DNA of 64,000 nucleotides from Cryobacterium sp. Y82 (GTDB lineage Bacteria > Actinomycetota > Actinomycetes > Actinomycetales > Microbacteriaceae): the NCBI RefSeq assembly GCF_002929495.1, contig NZ_PJJJ01000034.1, forward strand, positions 186,001 through 250,000, read 5' to 3'. The translations under genes were made by a program, and so were the position numbers. Below, in pieces: positions 26,622-37,400 of the stretch; positions within the stretch are counted from its first letter, which is position 1, and every line of letters starts with the position of its first letter. The notes beneath the pieces were generated by a model. That model saw nothing but the letters and a program-made list of their open reading frames with translations, was not told the DNA's origin and did not search any database.

Positions 26622-28100
26622 GTGAATTCTCAGGGAACTGTTGACGTAGTCCTCATTGGTGGCGGCATCATGAGCGCCACCCTCGGTACGCTCCTGAAGG
26701 AGTTGCAGCCCGACTGGCGCATTGAGGTCTACGAGCGTCTCGGTGAACTTGCCCAGGAGAGCTCGAACCCGTGGAACAACGCCGGCACCGGCCACGCGGG
26801 ACTGTGCGAGCTCAACTATATGCCGCAGGCACCCGATGGGTCCGTCACCGCCGACAAGGCCGTCGTCATCAACGAGCAGTTTCAGATCAGCCGCCAGCTG
26901 TGGGCTCACCTCGTTTCCATCGGCGCCCTGCCAGAGCCGAACAAATTCATCAACTCCACCCCGCACATGACCTTCGTGCACGGCAAAGCCAACGTGGAGT
27001 ACCTGCGCAAGCGCCATGCGGTGCTCGCCACCGAGCCGTTGTTCGCCGGTATGGAGTTCAGCGATGACGCCGAAAAGATCGGCACCTGGACTCCGCTGCT
27101 CACCCGCAAGCGCCCGGCGGACCAGAAGATCGCCGCCACCCGCATCGTGAGCGGCACCGACGTGGACTTCGGCGCCCTCACCCGGCTGCTGTTCGAAAAC
27201 CTCGAAGAGCAGGGGGTCACGATGCACATGAACGAGCAGGTCGTCGGTCTGGGGCACAAAGCGGATGGCACGTGGAACCTCAAGCTGCTGCGCCAAGTCG
27301 GCCAGACCCGCAGCACCATCAACGCCCGTTTCGTCTTCGTCGGTGCTGGCGGTGGCGCCCTGGCTCTGCTGCAGCAGAGCGGAATCCCCGAAATCAAGGG
27401 CTTCGGGGGGTTCCCGATCAGCGGTCAGTTTCTGCGCACCACAAATCCGAAGCTTGTCGCCCAGCATCAGGCCAAGGTCTACGGCAAGGCAGCCAAGGGT
27501 GCGCCGCCCATGTCGGTGCCGCACCTCGACACCCGCGTGGTCGACGGCGAAATGTCGCTGTTGTTCGGCCCGTATGCCGGTTTCAGCCCCAAGTTCTTGA
27601 AGTCGAGCACGTGGTTTGATCTGCCGTTCTCCATTCGCGCGCACAACCTCGGCCCCATGCTCGCCGTCGCGCGTCACAACTTCGATCTCATGAAATACCT
27701 GATCGGTGAGGTATTCGCGTCGCGAGGTGACAAGCTCAAGGCTTTGCGCGAGTTCATTCCAACCGCGGTAGCTGAAGACTGGGAGCTCATCACGGCCGGC
27801 CAGCGCGTGCAGGTCATGAAGAAGGATGCCAAGCTCGGCGGAGTGCTGCAGTTCGGCACGGAGGTCATCACCTCGTCCGACGGCTCGATTGCCGGCTTGC
27901 TCGGAGCCTCGCCGGGAGCCTCGACGGCCGCACCGATCATGGTGGACCTGCTGGCCCGCTGCTTCCCCGACCGCATCGAAGGCTGGAAGCCGCGCATCCG
28001 CCAGATGATCCCGAGCTACGGCACCAAGCTCTCCGACGACCCGGCCGCTGCTGCCGCCTCGCTCGCCGCCACCGCCGAGGTGCTGCAACTCAGCAACTAG
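26622..28100 (+). CDS. mqo: Malate:quinone oxidoreductase
   Basis: About 492 residues from GTG at 26622. A peripheral membrane FAD enzyme oxidising malate to oxaloacetate with electrons to (mena)quinone. FAD-binding VVLIGGGIMSATLGTLLKEL at the N-terminus, then ERLGELAQESSNPWNNAGTG, HAGLCELNYMP, FINSTPHMTFVHG, FVFVGAGGGALALLQQSGIP and GGFPISGQFL are all Mqo blocks. The C-terminal part ends SYGTKLSDDPAAAAAS. It stands alone, bounded upstream by the kinase fragment and downstream by a hairpin repeat. Confidence 0.96.
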   Translation: MNSQGTVDVVLIGGGIMSATLGTLLKELQPDWRIEVYERLGELAQESSNPWNNAGTGHAGLCELNYMPQAPDGSVTADKAVVINEQFQISRQLWAHLVSIGALPEPNKFINSTPHMTFVHGKANVEYLRKRHAVLATEPLFAGMEFSDDAEKIGTWTPLLTRKRPADQKIAATRIVSGTDVDFGALTRLLFENLEEQGVTMHMNEQVVGLGHKADGTWNLKLLRQVGQTRSTINARFVFVGAGGGALALLQQSGIPEIKGFGGFPISGQFLRTTNPKLVAQHQAKVYGKAAKGAPPMSVPHLDTRVVDGEMSLLFGPYAGFSPKFLKSSTWFDLPFSIRAHNLGPMLAVARHNFDLMKYLIGEVFASRGDKLKALREFIPTAVAEDWELITAGQRVQVMKKDAKLGGVLQFGTEVITSSDGSIAGLLGASPGASTAAPIMVDLLARCFPDRIEGWKPRIRQMIPSYGTKLSDDPAAAAASLAATAEVLQLSN

Positions 28101-28183
28101 CGCACGTCGCGGGCCGCATCGGCTTCTGCTGGCTTTTACCTGGCCTTTTGCCTGCTCGGCTTCTGTTGGGCGGCCGGTGAGGT

Positions 28184-28320
28184 GCATAACTCCTGCAATT
28201 TGCGTGCCGCTACGGGGGCTCCTGCGCAATGACGCGGGAGTCTGGGCGTGCCCGGAACGATTTGCAGGAGTTATGCGCGCCGAGAGAGGTTGGCCGGACG
28301 GTTTTGCAGAACTTATGCGC
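28184..28320. repeat. Dispersed hairpin repeat, family CATAACTCCTGCAA, copy 3 with extra arm
   Basis: Left arm GCATAACTCCTGCAATTTGC at 28184, right arm TTTGCAGGAGTTATGCGC at 28261-28278, and a third degenerate arm TTTTGCAGAACTTATGCGC ending at 28320. The interior again carries ACGCGGGAGT. The 28101-28431 gap shows no gene. Confidence 0.85.
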
Positions 28321-28431
28321 GGCCGACGCCTTGGAATGCCGTGGGAGTTTCGTAGAAGTGGCCTGTCAACCCCTTGATTGAGGCAGTCAGCCGATGTCTA
28401 CTTAAGGTTCAAAGCGGCCCGGAGGCGGCAA

Positions 28432-28740
28432 GTGAACCCGAACAATGGTGTTTCGGATGCGGAAATTCTGCGCGTATCGCAGCTCGGCATCCTCCAGCTC
28501 ACACCGACCGAATGGTTGGTACGAGATCCGCAAATTCTTGACGGCGACCCAGCCGCCCTGCTCGGAGTCATCCAACAGAGCGGGGACGCCTTCGAGGTGA
28601 CGAAGCTCGGAGTGCTCACGACGAGGTGGTTTTATTCCTCGTTTGACCGGGCACAGGCCAGCTTTCTGGTGCGGGGTGTACCGGCGCCGCAGCCGGCTTC
28701 GCGGCTAGTCCAGCCGGTCGGTTCTCGCAGAACGGAGTAG
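28432..28740 (+). CDS. Hypothetical protein, small soluble
   Basis: 102 residues from a GTG at 28432, preceded by GGAGGCGGCA; a TTG at 28378 is possible but lacks a ribosome site. The sequence (VSDAEILRVSQLGILQLTPTEWLVRDPQIL ... VIQQSGDAFEVTKLG) has no signal peptide or membrane span and reads like a compact folded domain. Its basic C-terminal tail (PASRLVQPVGSRRTE) ends as the minisatellite begins. Function unknown. Confidence 0.6.
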   Translation: MNPNNGVSDAEILRVSQLGILQLTPTEWLVRDPQILDGDPAALLGVIQQSGDAFEVTKLGVLTTRWFYSSFDRAQASFLVRGVPAPQPASRLVQPVGSRRTE

Positions 28741-28744
28741 CCGT

Positions 28745-28970
28745 CAGGATGCGTCCGCCGGGACGCGCCGGTCACGATGCAGCGGTCAGGATGCGCCGCC
28801 ACGACGCGCCGGCCACGACGCGCTGGCCAAGATGCGCCCGCCAAGATGCGCCCGCCAAGATGCGCCCGCCAAGACGCGCCGGCCAAGACGCGCCCGCCAA
28901 GATGCGCCCGCCACGACGCGCCCGCCAAGATGCGCCCGCCAGGACGCACCCGCCCAAATGCGCCGGTGCT
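28745..28970. repeat. 14-bp tandem repeat array (about 16 units)
   Basis: Head-to-tail units of the type AAGATGCGCCCGCC with variants (ACGACGCGCCGGCC, AGGACGCACCCGCC). The central units are the most uniform and the edges the most diverged. The period of 14 is not a multiple of three and there is no gene of its own, so it is a non-coding minisatellite. It fills most of the 28741-29052 gap. Confidence 0.95.
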
Positions 28971-29052
28971 CGTGGCTGCCCAGAGGTTGCGCGCCGCGCG
29001 GCCGCCGACGCCCCGGGCGGCTTAGCTGCCGGGTGCCGACACCCTGGGTGGT

Positions 29053-29334
29053 CTATATTACGTGGTTCCCGTCATCCTCTTTCGGGGTGGTCTTGGTCTC
29101 CTCTTTCTTGACGGATGCCTCGGTGCGATCCAGCAGATCGCTCGCCTTGGTCTGCGCGACAGATGCCGCGTCGCGCGCAATCGTCTCGGCCTGCGAGATA
29201 ACCTTCTGCGTGGCGGGGTCGCCCCAGAGCTGGTGCGCTTTGGCGCTGAGGCGGTCGTAGGCCTGGCGGCCGGCCTTGGATCCGAGCACAAAGCCCGTCG
29301 CTGTGCCGGCGATGAACAGGAATTTGCCTTTCAT
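29053..29334 (-). CDS. YtxH-like small membrane-associated protein
   Basis: 93 residues. The N-terminus KFLFIAGTATGFVLGSKAGR has the short glycine-rich membrane segment followed by charged residues seen in YtxH-domain proteins. The rest is an amphipathic helix (YDRLSAKAHQLWGDP, VISQAETIARDAAS) with a hydrophilic KKEETKTTPKEDDG tail. YtxH-type proteins are usually stress-associated, without known enzymatic activity. It follows the acidic protein gene at 29359 by 24 bases and may share its message. Confidence 0.75.
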   Translation of the reverse strand: MKGKFLFIAGTATGFVLGSKAGRQAYDRLSAKAHQLWGDPATQKVISQAETIARDAASVAQTKASDLLDRTEASVKKEETKTTPKEDDGNHVI

Positions 29335-29358
29335 GGGGACTCCTTCAGATTGCGGGGT

Positions 29359-29814
29359 TTAGGCCGTGGGTTCGGCGCGCGTGGGATCTTCATCGTCCAC
29401 ATCATGGCCGACCAGATCAGGGTTCGAGGGGTTGTCGACCGGATCGACGTCGTCGAGGTTCGCCTCGTTGTCGCGGTTGTCCTGGTCGTCTTCGCTGTCA
29501 CTGTCTCGTTCGGTGTCGCTGCTCGGCTCGACCGGGGCGGCGGCGGAGGCTTCTCCGGCAGTCGACCCATCGATGCTTGGGGCCGGGCCGTCCGGGCCGG
29601 TGCTCGCGCTCGCGACCGGCATGGTCGGCTTGGTCGGCTTGGGGCGTTCCCTCGCTGGAACGTTTGGTTTTCCGCTGGCCCCGGCGTGTTCCGCGTCGGC
29701 GCCGTCAGGGCCGTCCGGACCCACGAGCTGGTCGGGATTGGTCGGTGTGCTCGGCGGCTCCGGAATATTGAGCGGCGGCTCTTCAATCGGATCAGAATCG
29801 TGGTTCACGGGCAT
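29359..29814 (-). CDS. Acidic low-complexity protein
   Basis: 151 residues from the ATG at 29814, preceded by GAGAAAGG. The composition is dominated by Pro, Asp, Ser and Glu (PEPPSTPTNPDQLVGPDGPD; SSDTERDSDSEDDQDNRDNE), so it is probably intrinsically disordered and strongly acidic. No signal peptide or transmembrane segment is seen. Upstream ATG codons at 29832 and above would add a few residues. Function unknown; its codon usage fits a real gene. Confidence 0.6.
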   Translation of the reverse strand: MPVNHDSDPIEEPPLNIPEPPSTPTNPDQLVGPDGPDGADAEHAGASGKPNVPARERPKPTKPTMPVASASTGPDGPAPSIDGSTAGEASAAAPVEPSSDTERDSDSEDDQDNRDNEANLDDVDPVDNPSNPDLVGHDVDDEDPTRAEPTA

Positions 29815-29928
29815 ACCTTTCTCGATGACCATAGCTGCGCCGCGGCGGGCGTCATTCAAGTTATACCCCGAACGGGGGACATGCACTTAAAGTCGCGCGC
29901 TGCCGGGGCGGCAATGTGCCGGGTGACT

Positions 29929-31047
29929 TCATTTGCTCTCTGTCGTGGGGCCGAGCAGAAGCGCGCGCAGGGCTGTTTCGGCCGACACCCGGCTTGCCGG
30001 GTCGATAGTTTCACCCGCGCGAAACAGATCGACGACGCGCGGGTCAACGTAACTCGTGCGGGCGATCGCCGGGGTGTTGCCGAGCGCATCGGCGGCCTGC
30101 CGCATCGCTTCGGCAATGGCGCGGTCATCGGAACGTCGGCTGCGCGTCGCCGCGCGTGGTGGCCGCCCAGCGGATGCCGGGGGAGCCGCAAACGAGGCGG
30201 GCACACGATGGGGGCCCGCCGCACCGGCCGAGCCCCTGGCAGCGGGCCCCGCAGCTCGCGCGGTGGCCGCCAGATTCACCGCCAAGCTCTGAGCCAGGCT
30301 CTCCGCGGCAGCAATCGTGCCTCGCAGGGTACGAAAGTCTTTCGCGGTGAACTCACCGCCGGTGCGTTCCTTGATGAAATCGTTGATGTCGGAGGCCGAG
30401 ACGGCGTTCTCGATGTCGTCCAGCACCCAGGACAGCAGTGGTGCGGCCGGCCGTTCGCGCAGCCGGGCTCGCAGGTAGGTGGCGAGGTCGGCATCCGTTA
30501 TTACGCCCTCGAACTGCTGCCCGCTCTTGGCTGGGAAATTGAGCCTGACCTCGTTGCCGCGCACCGTGACGTGCGAGCAGAGCAGGGTCGAGAGTCCGTG
30601 GCTGCCGTAGGTGTCGGCGTAGCGCTCGCTGCCGATGCGCAGTGAGGCCAGGTCGAGCATGCGAAATGCCGCGGCGAGCGCCCGAGTGCGCGGCGGGCCG
30701 TCGCCGCGCAGCTCACGGGTGACCTGGCCGCGCACCCGCGGCAGGGACGAGGCAAGCTGCAGCGCGCGCTCGAATTTAAGGCGGTCCTTCTGTTCACGCC
30801 AGACCGGGTGGTAGATGTACTGGCGGCGCTCGGCGGCATCGATGCCGATCGCCTGGATATGACCGTTCGGGTGCGGCGAGATCCACACGTCGTTCCACGC
30901 TGGAGGGATAGCGAGGGCCCCGAACCGCTGCCGCAACTCGGGGTCGGTGACGTGTTGGCCCGCGGGGTCGCGATAGCTGAACCCTCTGCCCGCCCGCCGC
31001 CGTGTATACCCCGGCCGGGTCGGGTCGCTGCGTCGAAGCCGGGTCAT
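29929..31047 (-). CDS. DNA topoisomerase IB (poxvirus-like)
   Basis: 372 residues from the ATG at 31047; the longer frame upstream has no similarity. The N-terminal domain contains GFSYRDPAGQHVTDPELRQR and IPPAWNDVWISPHPNGHIQA, and the catalytic domain carries RIGSERYADTYGSHGLSTLL, RTGGEFTAKDFRTLRGT and the nucleophile tyrosine in ARTSYVDPRVVDLF near residue 335. It relaxes supercoils via a 3'-phosphotyrosine link. An Ala/Pro/Arg-rich linker (AAGPAARGSAGAAGPHRVPA) splits the helical end of the catalytic domain. Bacterial homologues are common in actinobacteria. Confidence 0.92.
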   Translation of the reverse strand: MTRLRRSDPTRPGYTRRRAGRGFSYRDPAGQHVTDPELRQRFGALAIPPAWNDVWISPHPNGHIQAIGIDAAERRQYIYHPVWREQKDRLKFERALQLASSLPRVRGQVTRELRGDGPPRTRALAAAFRMLDLASLRIGSERYADTYGSHGLSTLLCSHVTVRGNEVRLNFPAKSGQQFEGVITDADLATYLRARLRERPAAPLLSWVLDDIENAVSASDINDFIKERTGGEFTAKDFRTLRGTIAAAESLAQSLAVNLAATARAAGPAARGSAGAAGPHRVPASFAAPPASAGRPPRAATRSRRSDDRAIAEAMRQAADALGNTPAIARTSYVDPRVVDLFRAGETIDPASRVSAETALRALLLGPTTESK

Positions 31048-31194
31048 ACCGGTGCTGTCTGTGCACGCATACCGGCACAATACTGCGAATCGCCCACAAG
31101 CGGATGCCGCCACCTTGCCCCGTTCCTGCTCGCGCCTCGCGCCGCACGTATTCGGCCTCGTGGCACTCGTTACCACCCGCGGCACTCGTTGCAA

Positions 31195-31245
31195 CTCGTG
31201 GCACCCTGAGGAACGGGTGCCCACTTCCCGAACGAGTGCCGCGAG
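31195..31245. repeat. Hairpin repeat of the CTCGTGGCACCC family, copy 1
   Basis: 51 bases from CTCGTGGCACCC to GAGTGCCGCGAG that fold on themselves (GGCACCC/GGGTGCC and CTCGTGGCAC/GTGCCGCGAG). 45 of 51 bases match 38895-38945. Two further GGCACTCGTT units lie just upstream (31162, 31181). The 31048-31488 gap shows no gene and must contain the promoter of the giant surface protein. Confidence 0.85.
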
Positions 31246-31488
31246 TGCAAATCTCCTCGCGGCACCTGCTGGGGAATCACTCAGGTGATTGAAACCAGTG
31301 CCGGCCGCCTAAGCGCGTGCCACGAGTCGCCGCGCGCCGCAGCATCCGTTTGAGCGCAGGACGTGAAACCAAGCGGACGACCCCTTTTGGGTGCCCTCCA
31401 TAGTGGGGCTGACGCGCGGGTCGGTCGCTGCACCAAAGTAAATTCTTGGAAACATCTATGACTTGTAGGTGCATATCGGGGGACATTC

Positions 31489-34400
31489 GTGGCTAAACAT
31501 CGGTCAATTCGTGACGCGCGCTCAAGGGCAGTCGCCCTCAGCACGGCGATCGCACTGCTTTTCGGACTCGGATTTTCGGCGGTAGGTGCCGCCGCCGCCA
31601 CCGAGGCACCGACCGACACTGTTGCTACGGCCGAGCCGACCGATGGGACGACTGCAACAACGGATGCCCCGGCTCCTACGGATGCCCCCTCCGAAGAGCC
31701 GACGGATAGTGCCGCGCCGACGACCGAGCCCAGAACCGAGCCGACAGCCGCGGCGACGACCGAACCCAGAACCGAGCCGACAGCCGAGCCGAGTACCGAC
31801 CCGAGCGTCGAGCCGAGTGCCGAGCCGACTGCGACGACAACCCCTGCTCCTGAGCCGTTGGCTACGGAAGCCCCCAGCCCAGATGCTCGAACAGTCGAGA
31901 CTCTCGCAGCTCCGGCCGCGGGCACCGCGACGATCTCCGGTCGCCTCGTCGACTCCGTTACCAAGGAGCCGCTCGCGGGCCTGTCAGTCAGGCTCCTGCC
32001 AGCTTCTGGCGAGGGCAACTATGGTCAGCCCGATCCGTTCGCGACGGCCACGACCGATGCGGCGGGAGCGTTCAAGTTCAGTGTGACTGAGGCAAACGGC
32101 TACCTCGTGGAGGTCGCCAACGATGCTCTCGGCTACGTTCGCGTCGACTCCAATATTGTCAGCGTCGCGCTCGGGCAAAACTACTACTTTGATGACACCC
32201 CCGTGGTGCGCGGTGCAATCCTTTCTGGTGCCCTGAACCCGCCCGCCGGACTGCGCGGGGTGCTGACCGGCTATGTTACGGCTCAGCCCGTCAGTGGATC
32301 CTCGTACGGTTCTGGTACCAGCTCCGTTCCCGTTGAAATGACCGCAGGATCGACCACGGACTGGACCTTGGCCGTCCTTCCCGGAACCTACGATGTTCAG
32401 CTGTCAGCCTCCCAGAGCAACACGCGCGAACTTTGGTGGAACAGCGCTGGCAACGTGGGGAGTCGAAGCGCGGCCGAAGCCATCGTCGCCGCAGTCGGCG
32501 ACACGATCAAGGATATCGATGGCACGCTGAGTTTTGGCGATCACACCATCAGCGGCACAGTGCGCGACGACCAGGGCAACCCCCTTGCCGATGTGAACGT
32601 ATCCGCACGTCCAGAGTCGCCTTTTGGCACCTCTCCCTCGGCCGTGACGGGCGCGGACGGAACTTACACCCTCGGCAATCTGAACGCCGGTGAATTCGTC
32701 GTGCAGTTCAGCCCAGGGTGGGGCACGGGCATCGCCGAATTTTACGACAACGCTGCGACCATTGCAGACGCCACCACGCTGGCCTTCACTACCGGTGTTA
32801 CCCATGCCCACGAAAACATCAACGCCACTATCGATCGCGGAAACAGCATCAGTGGCACGGTCGACGTGTCATCAAACTTCACCGGCCTCATCTCGGTCAA
32901 GGCCGAGTCCCTCGACGGCAGTGTGACCCAATACACATCCACCAGTAACGGCAGATACACGATTCACGACCTACCGGCCGGCAGTTACACCGTGGAGTTC
33001 ACCGCGGGCAGTGTCACGGAGTATTTCGATAACGTCGACACCAAGGCGGAGGCGACTGTTCTCCACCTGCCAACGAATGATGGTCGCGACCTTGCCGGGA
33101 TCGATGCAACGATCACCGTGGCTATGATCTCCGGTACCGTGGCATCCGCGCCAGGCACCTATCTCCAGGTCGAAATTCTGTCCCTCGACGGCAAAGAACG
33201 CATAGCAACCGCATTTGTGAACAACGGAACGTATTCTGTCACCCTCAAACCCGGCACGTACACGGCTCGTGTTCTTGAGAACTACACGATCACACAGTAT
33301 TACGACGGCGTCTTCAGCCTCGCCGATGCCACGCCCATTGTTGTCGCTGATGGCGAGACCACTATTGCTGACTTCGGTCTCGTCGGTGGCACGATCTCGG
33401 GAACAGTGACGTCCGCTGCATCGGTGGCTGGCACCGTGGCCATGCTGTTTCGAGCCCACGACACCTTAAACTCGATCAGAACGGTCACCCTCGATGAAAC
33501 CGGGGCGTATTCCTTCGTGGGGCTCACCCCGAACAATTACATGATCAAAATTGCCTCGGGCGATACGCTCTTCGCTGAGCGCTGGTTCGGCCCGTCGGGC
33601 AAGCAAACGGATGCCACGGCCATCGATCTCAAGGCGAACGCAGAGTACAACACCGCCGATGTCGTCATCGCCGAGGGCGGCGGAATTCGTGGCACGATCA
33701 CCCTGCCGACGAATTCGAACTCTGTCTATCTGTACGTTTACAGCGCAGAGGACAAGGCCCTCCTCACGATCTATCCCTCGTCGATCGCTGGGTCTTCGCA
33801 GCGCACGTGGAGCACTGCCGGGCTTCCGGCCGGTGACTACCGGATTCAGTTGCAGGCGTCCGGCTCCTCAACCTGGTGGCAGAGCGGTACCTCATTTGAC
33901 ACCGCAACCCCCATAAAGGTGAGCGCTGGCAGCTGGACCGAGAACGTCGACTTCGCGCCGGGGGTCTCGATCAGCGGCACCGTGACATCCGCTCTTAACG
34001 GCAGCGCAATCACCATCGGTACGGTGCAGGCATCTCGTGTCGGCGAAACCTATGGCTGGTACTACGCGTACCTCGGAATCGACGGCAGTTATGCATTCAT
34101 CGACCTGCCTGATGGTGACTACAACCTGAAGTTCGATGGCTACAGCTATGCCAACAACTATCGTCAGATCGCGTTGCACACGCAGTGGTACTCCGGCGCA
34201 ACTGACCTCGCATCGGCCACATCTGTCACCGTGATCGACGGTGTCCCCAAGAGCGACATCGACGCCGCCATGCAACCCGGTATCGCCATTTCCGGCACAA
34301 TAACGGATGCCGCTACCGGCGCTCCGGTGGCCAACGCCTCCGTCTCAGGCTGGTCGGGTTCCGGTGCGAACACCGATGCGAATGGACACTATGAGGCAAC

Positions 34401-37400
34401 GATGAGCGCTCCCGGGGCTACTCAACTTGTTGTGTCAACCAGCGCCTATGTTCGGTCCGAGACTGTCATCGACGTGCCCGCCGAGGGTCTGACCAACGCA
34501 GACGTGCAGCTCGTGGCGGGAACTGTCATCTCGGGAACCGTCACAGCCGCCAATAACGGCGTGCCTCTCTCAAACGTCACCGTCTACATTTCGACCGACC
34601 AGCAAAATGGGTGGTCCAGCAACCAAACGTCCACGGACTTCAACGGCAATTTCACCTCGCAGCCGCTGCTTCCGGGCAGCTACTACGTTCGTTACCAGAA
34701 TGGCCAGGGCCAGTACGTCACACAGTGGTTCGCTAACGCGGCTACCGGCGCTCAGTCCGCGGCCGTCGCAGTCGGCGTCGACCCTGTCACCGACATCGAC
34801 GCCCAGCTCACTCTCGGCGGCGCCATCGTCGGCACCATCACCGGCTCCGACGGCAAGCCGATCGCCGGAGCAAAGATTGGTCTCGCGACAGCACCGACCG
34901 AGGCATTTGCCCGGTTTTCAGCGCGCCTATTCGGTGCTGCGACCACGACCGGTGGCGAGCTGCTCGGCATTGAAACCTTCACGCGAGCAGACGGAACCTA
35001 CACAATGCCTCCCGTCGAACCGGGCCGCTACGTGCTCTATGTCTACGACCAGAATCACAAAACTACCTGGTACAACGGCAAATCCACCCTCGCCGACGCC
35101 GACGTGATTACCGTTGAGGCTGGCCAAACGCGCACAGTCAGTGAAACGGTCGCCCCGCTCGCCGAAAACGAAACCGCTCTCGAGCCCGAACAGACTATAA
35201 GCAACAACTTCGCGGTCACGCAGCAGCCGACCGATCAGTCGATCGAGAGTGGATACAACGCCACTTTCACTGCCTTCGCCTCCGGCGATCCACTGCCAAC
35301 CATTCAATGGCAGACCGACGCAACCGGTGAATGGGCCGATCTTTTCTGGCAAACCTCGACGAGCCTCAACGTCACAGCACCCGCTTACGGCGACCCCGCA
35401 GTGAACTACCGAGCGGTCTTCACTCAGAACGATCAAACCCACACCTCCGACCAGGCCGCCCTGACCGTTCTGGCCCCGATCACGGCTCCGGACGCACCGG
35501 CCGCTCCGACGCTTTCGAAGCAGACCTACACTGGCGGCACCATCTCTTGGACCGCTCCGGCAATCAACGGAGCAGCCATAACCGGCTACACCGTCAAGGT
35601 TTATGACGGCAGCACCCTGGTGCGCACCGTTCCGACCGGCGTGGTTCTCACCTCCGTGATCAGCGGTCTCACCGAAGCCACGGACTACAAGGTCACGCTC
35701 ACCGCACATAACAGCCAAGGTGCGAGCACGGAATCTGAATCCGGCACGCTCAGCACGATCGCGTTCACAGCGCCGAACGCTCCCTCCACGCCCAACCTCG
35801 CCGCCATCGACAGTACACAGGTCACAGCAACGTGGGTTGCGTCGACCGACGACGGCGGAACTCCGGTGACCGGCTACACGGTGAACCTCTACCAGGGTTC
35901 AACGCTGGTCGAGACCAAGACAACGGATGCCCGCTCCCTCACCTTCACCGGCCTCACTCGGGCCACGGCCTACACGGTCGAGGTCAGCGCGACCAACGCG
36001 GTCGGTAGCAGCTCTGCCTCTGACCGTTCAGCGGCAGCAACGACGAAGGCTACCGTGCCCGACGCGACGACCGCGCCGACCCTGAAGGCGGCATCCGTTT
36101 CGAAGGTCACCGCCTCCTGGACAGCCCCGAACAACGGTGGCGCCGACCTAACCGGCTACACCGTGCGGCTGTTCAACGGCAGCACGCTGGTCGAGACGAA
36201 GACCACAACCGCCGCCACGGTCACCTTCGCCGGTCTTCTACGAGGGATCGCCTACACGGCCGATGTCTCGGCGTCGAACAGCATCGGTGCGGGCGCTGCC
36301 TCCGCTGTCTCCGCGGGCCTCACCATCCCGGTGACCATCCCCGGCGTCCCCGCCGCACCGACCGCCACTGCTCCCTCGTCCACCGAGATCGCCGTGGCCT
36401 GGACGGCTCCCGACGACGGCGGAACACCGATCACACGCTACCGGGTGAACGTCTACCAGGGCACTGACCTCGTCAAAACCGACACGACGGACGCCCTGGC
36501 CCTCACCTTCACCGGTCTCACCCGGGGCACGGCTTACACCGCCGAAGTCAGCGCCGAGAACGCGATCGGCAGCGCTTCGGTGTCGGAACGTTCAGCGGTG
36601 GTCTCCACACCGACAACGGCCCCCGGCGCTCCTGGCACGCTGAACATCGGTGCCACGTCGGCCACCCGGATCGCCGTGACGTGGGCCGCTCCCGCAGACG
36701 ACGGCGGAACGCCGATCACCGGTTACACGGTCAAGCTGTTCCAGGGCACTGAATTAGTCGACACCGAGCAGGCGGGGGCCCGCGACGGCGCCCTGACGTT
36801 CACGGGCTTGACTCGGGCGACCGCGTACACGTTCGAGGTCTTCGCCGCGAACTCGGTCGGCGACGGCCGTGTTTCCGAGCGCTCGGTGGAAGCGGCGACG
36901 CTGGCGACCGTGCCGGACAAGGCGGATGCGCCGACGCTGGTGCAGGCATCCGTTTCGGAGATCACGGCCAGCTGGACTGCGCCGAGCAACGGCGGAGCAG
37001 CGATCACCGGCTACGACGTGCAACTTTTCAGCGGCAGCACCCTGGTCGAGACGAAGACCATTGAGACGACTACGGTCACTTTCGCCGGCCTCACCCGCGG
37101 CATCGCGTACACGGCTAACGTTTCGGCTGCCAGCACCATCGGTTCCGGAGCAGCGTCCGCTCATTCGGAGGCGCTCACTATCCCGCTGGCAGTCCCGGGC
37201 GTTCCCGACGCGCCGACACTCACAGCGCCTTCGGCCACCGAGATTGCCGTGGCGTGGTCGACCCCGGTCGACGACGGCGGGTCCGCGATCACCGGATACC
37301 GGGTGAACCTGTACGCGGGAGCTGACTTGGTCAAAACCGCCACGACGGATGCCCGCACCCTCACGTTCACCTTCGCCAAACTCACGCGGGCCACGGCCTA

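Noticed and set aside
28749..29260. Long frames through the 14-bp minisatellite on both strands
   Set aside because: They arise because the repeat lacks stop codons in several frames; composition is purely repetitive and the 3' parts are antisense to the YtxH-like gene.
29062..30645. 527-codon plus-strand frame
   Set aside because: It is antisense to the YtxH-like, acidic and topoisomerase genes and has no protein-like domain pattern.
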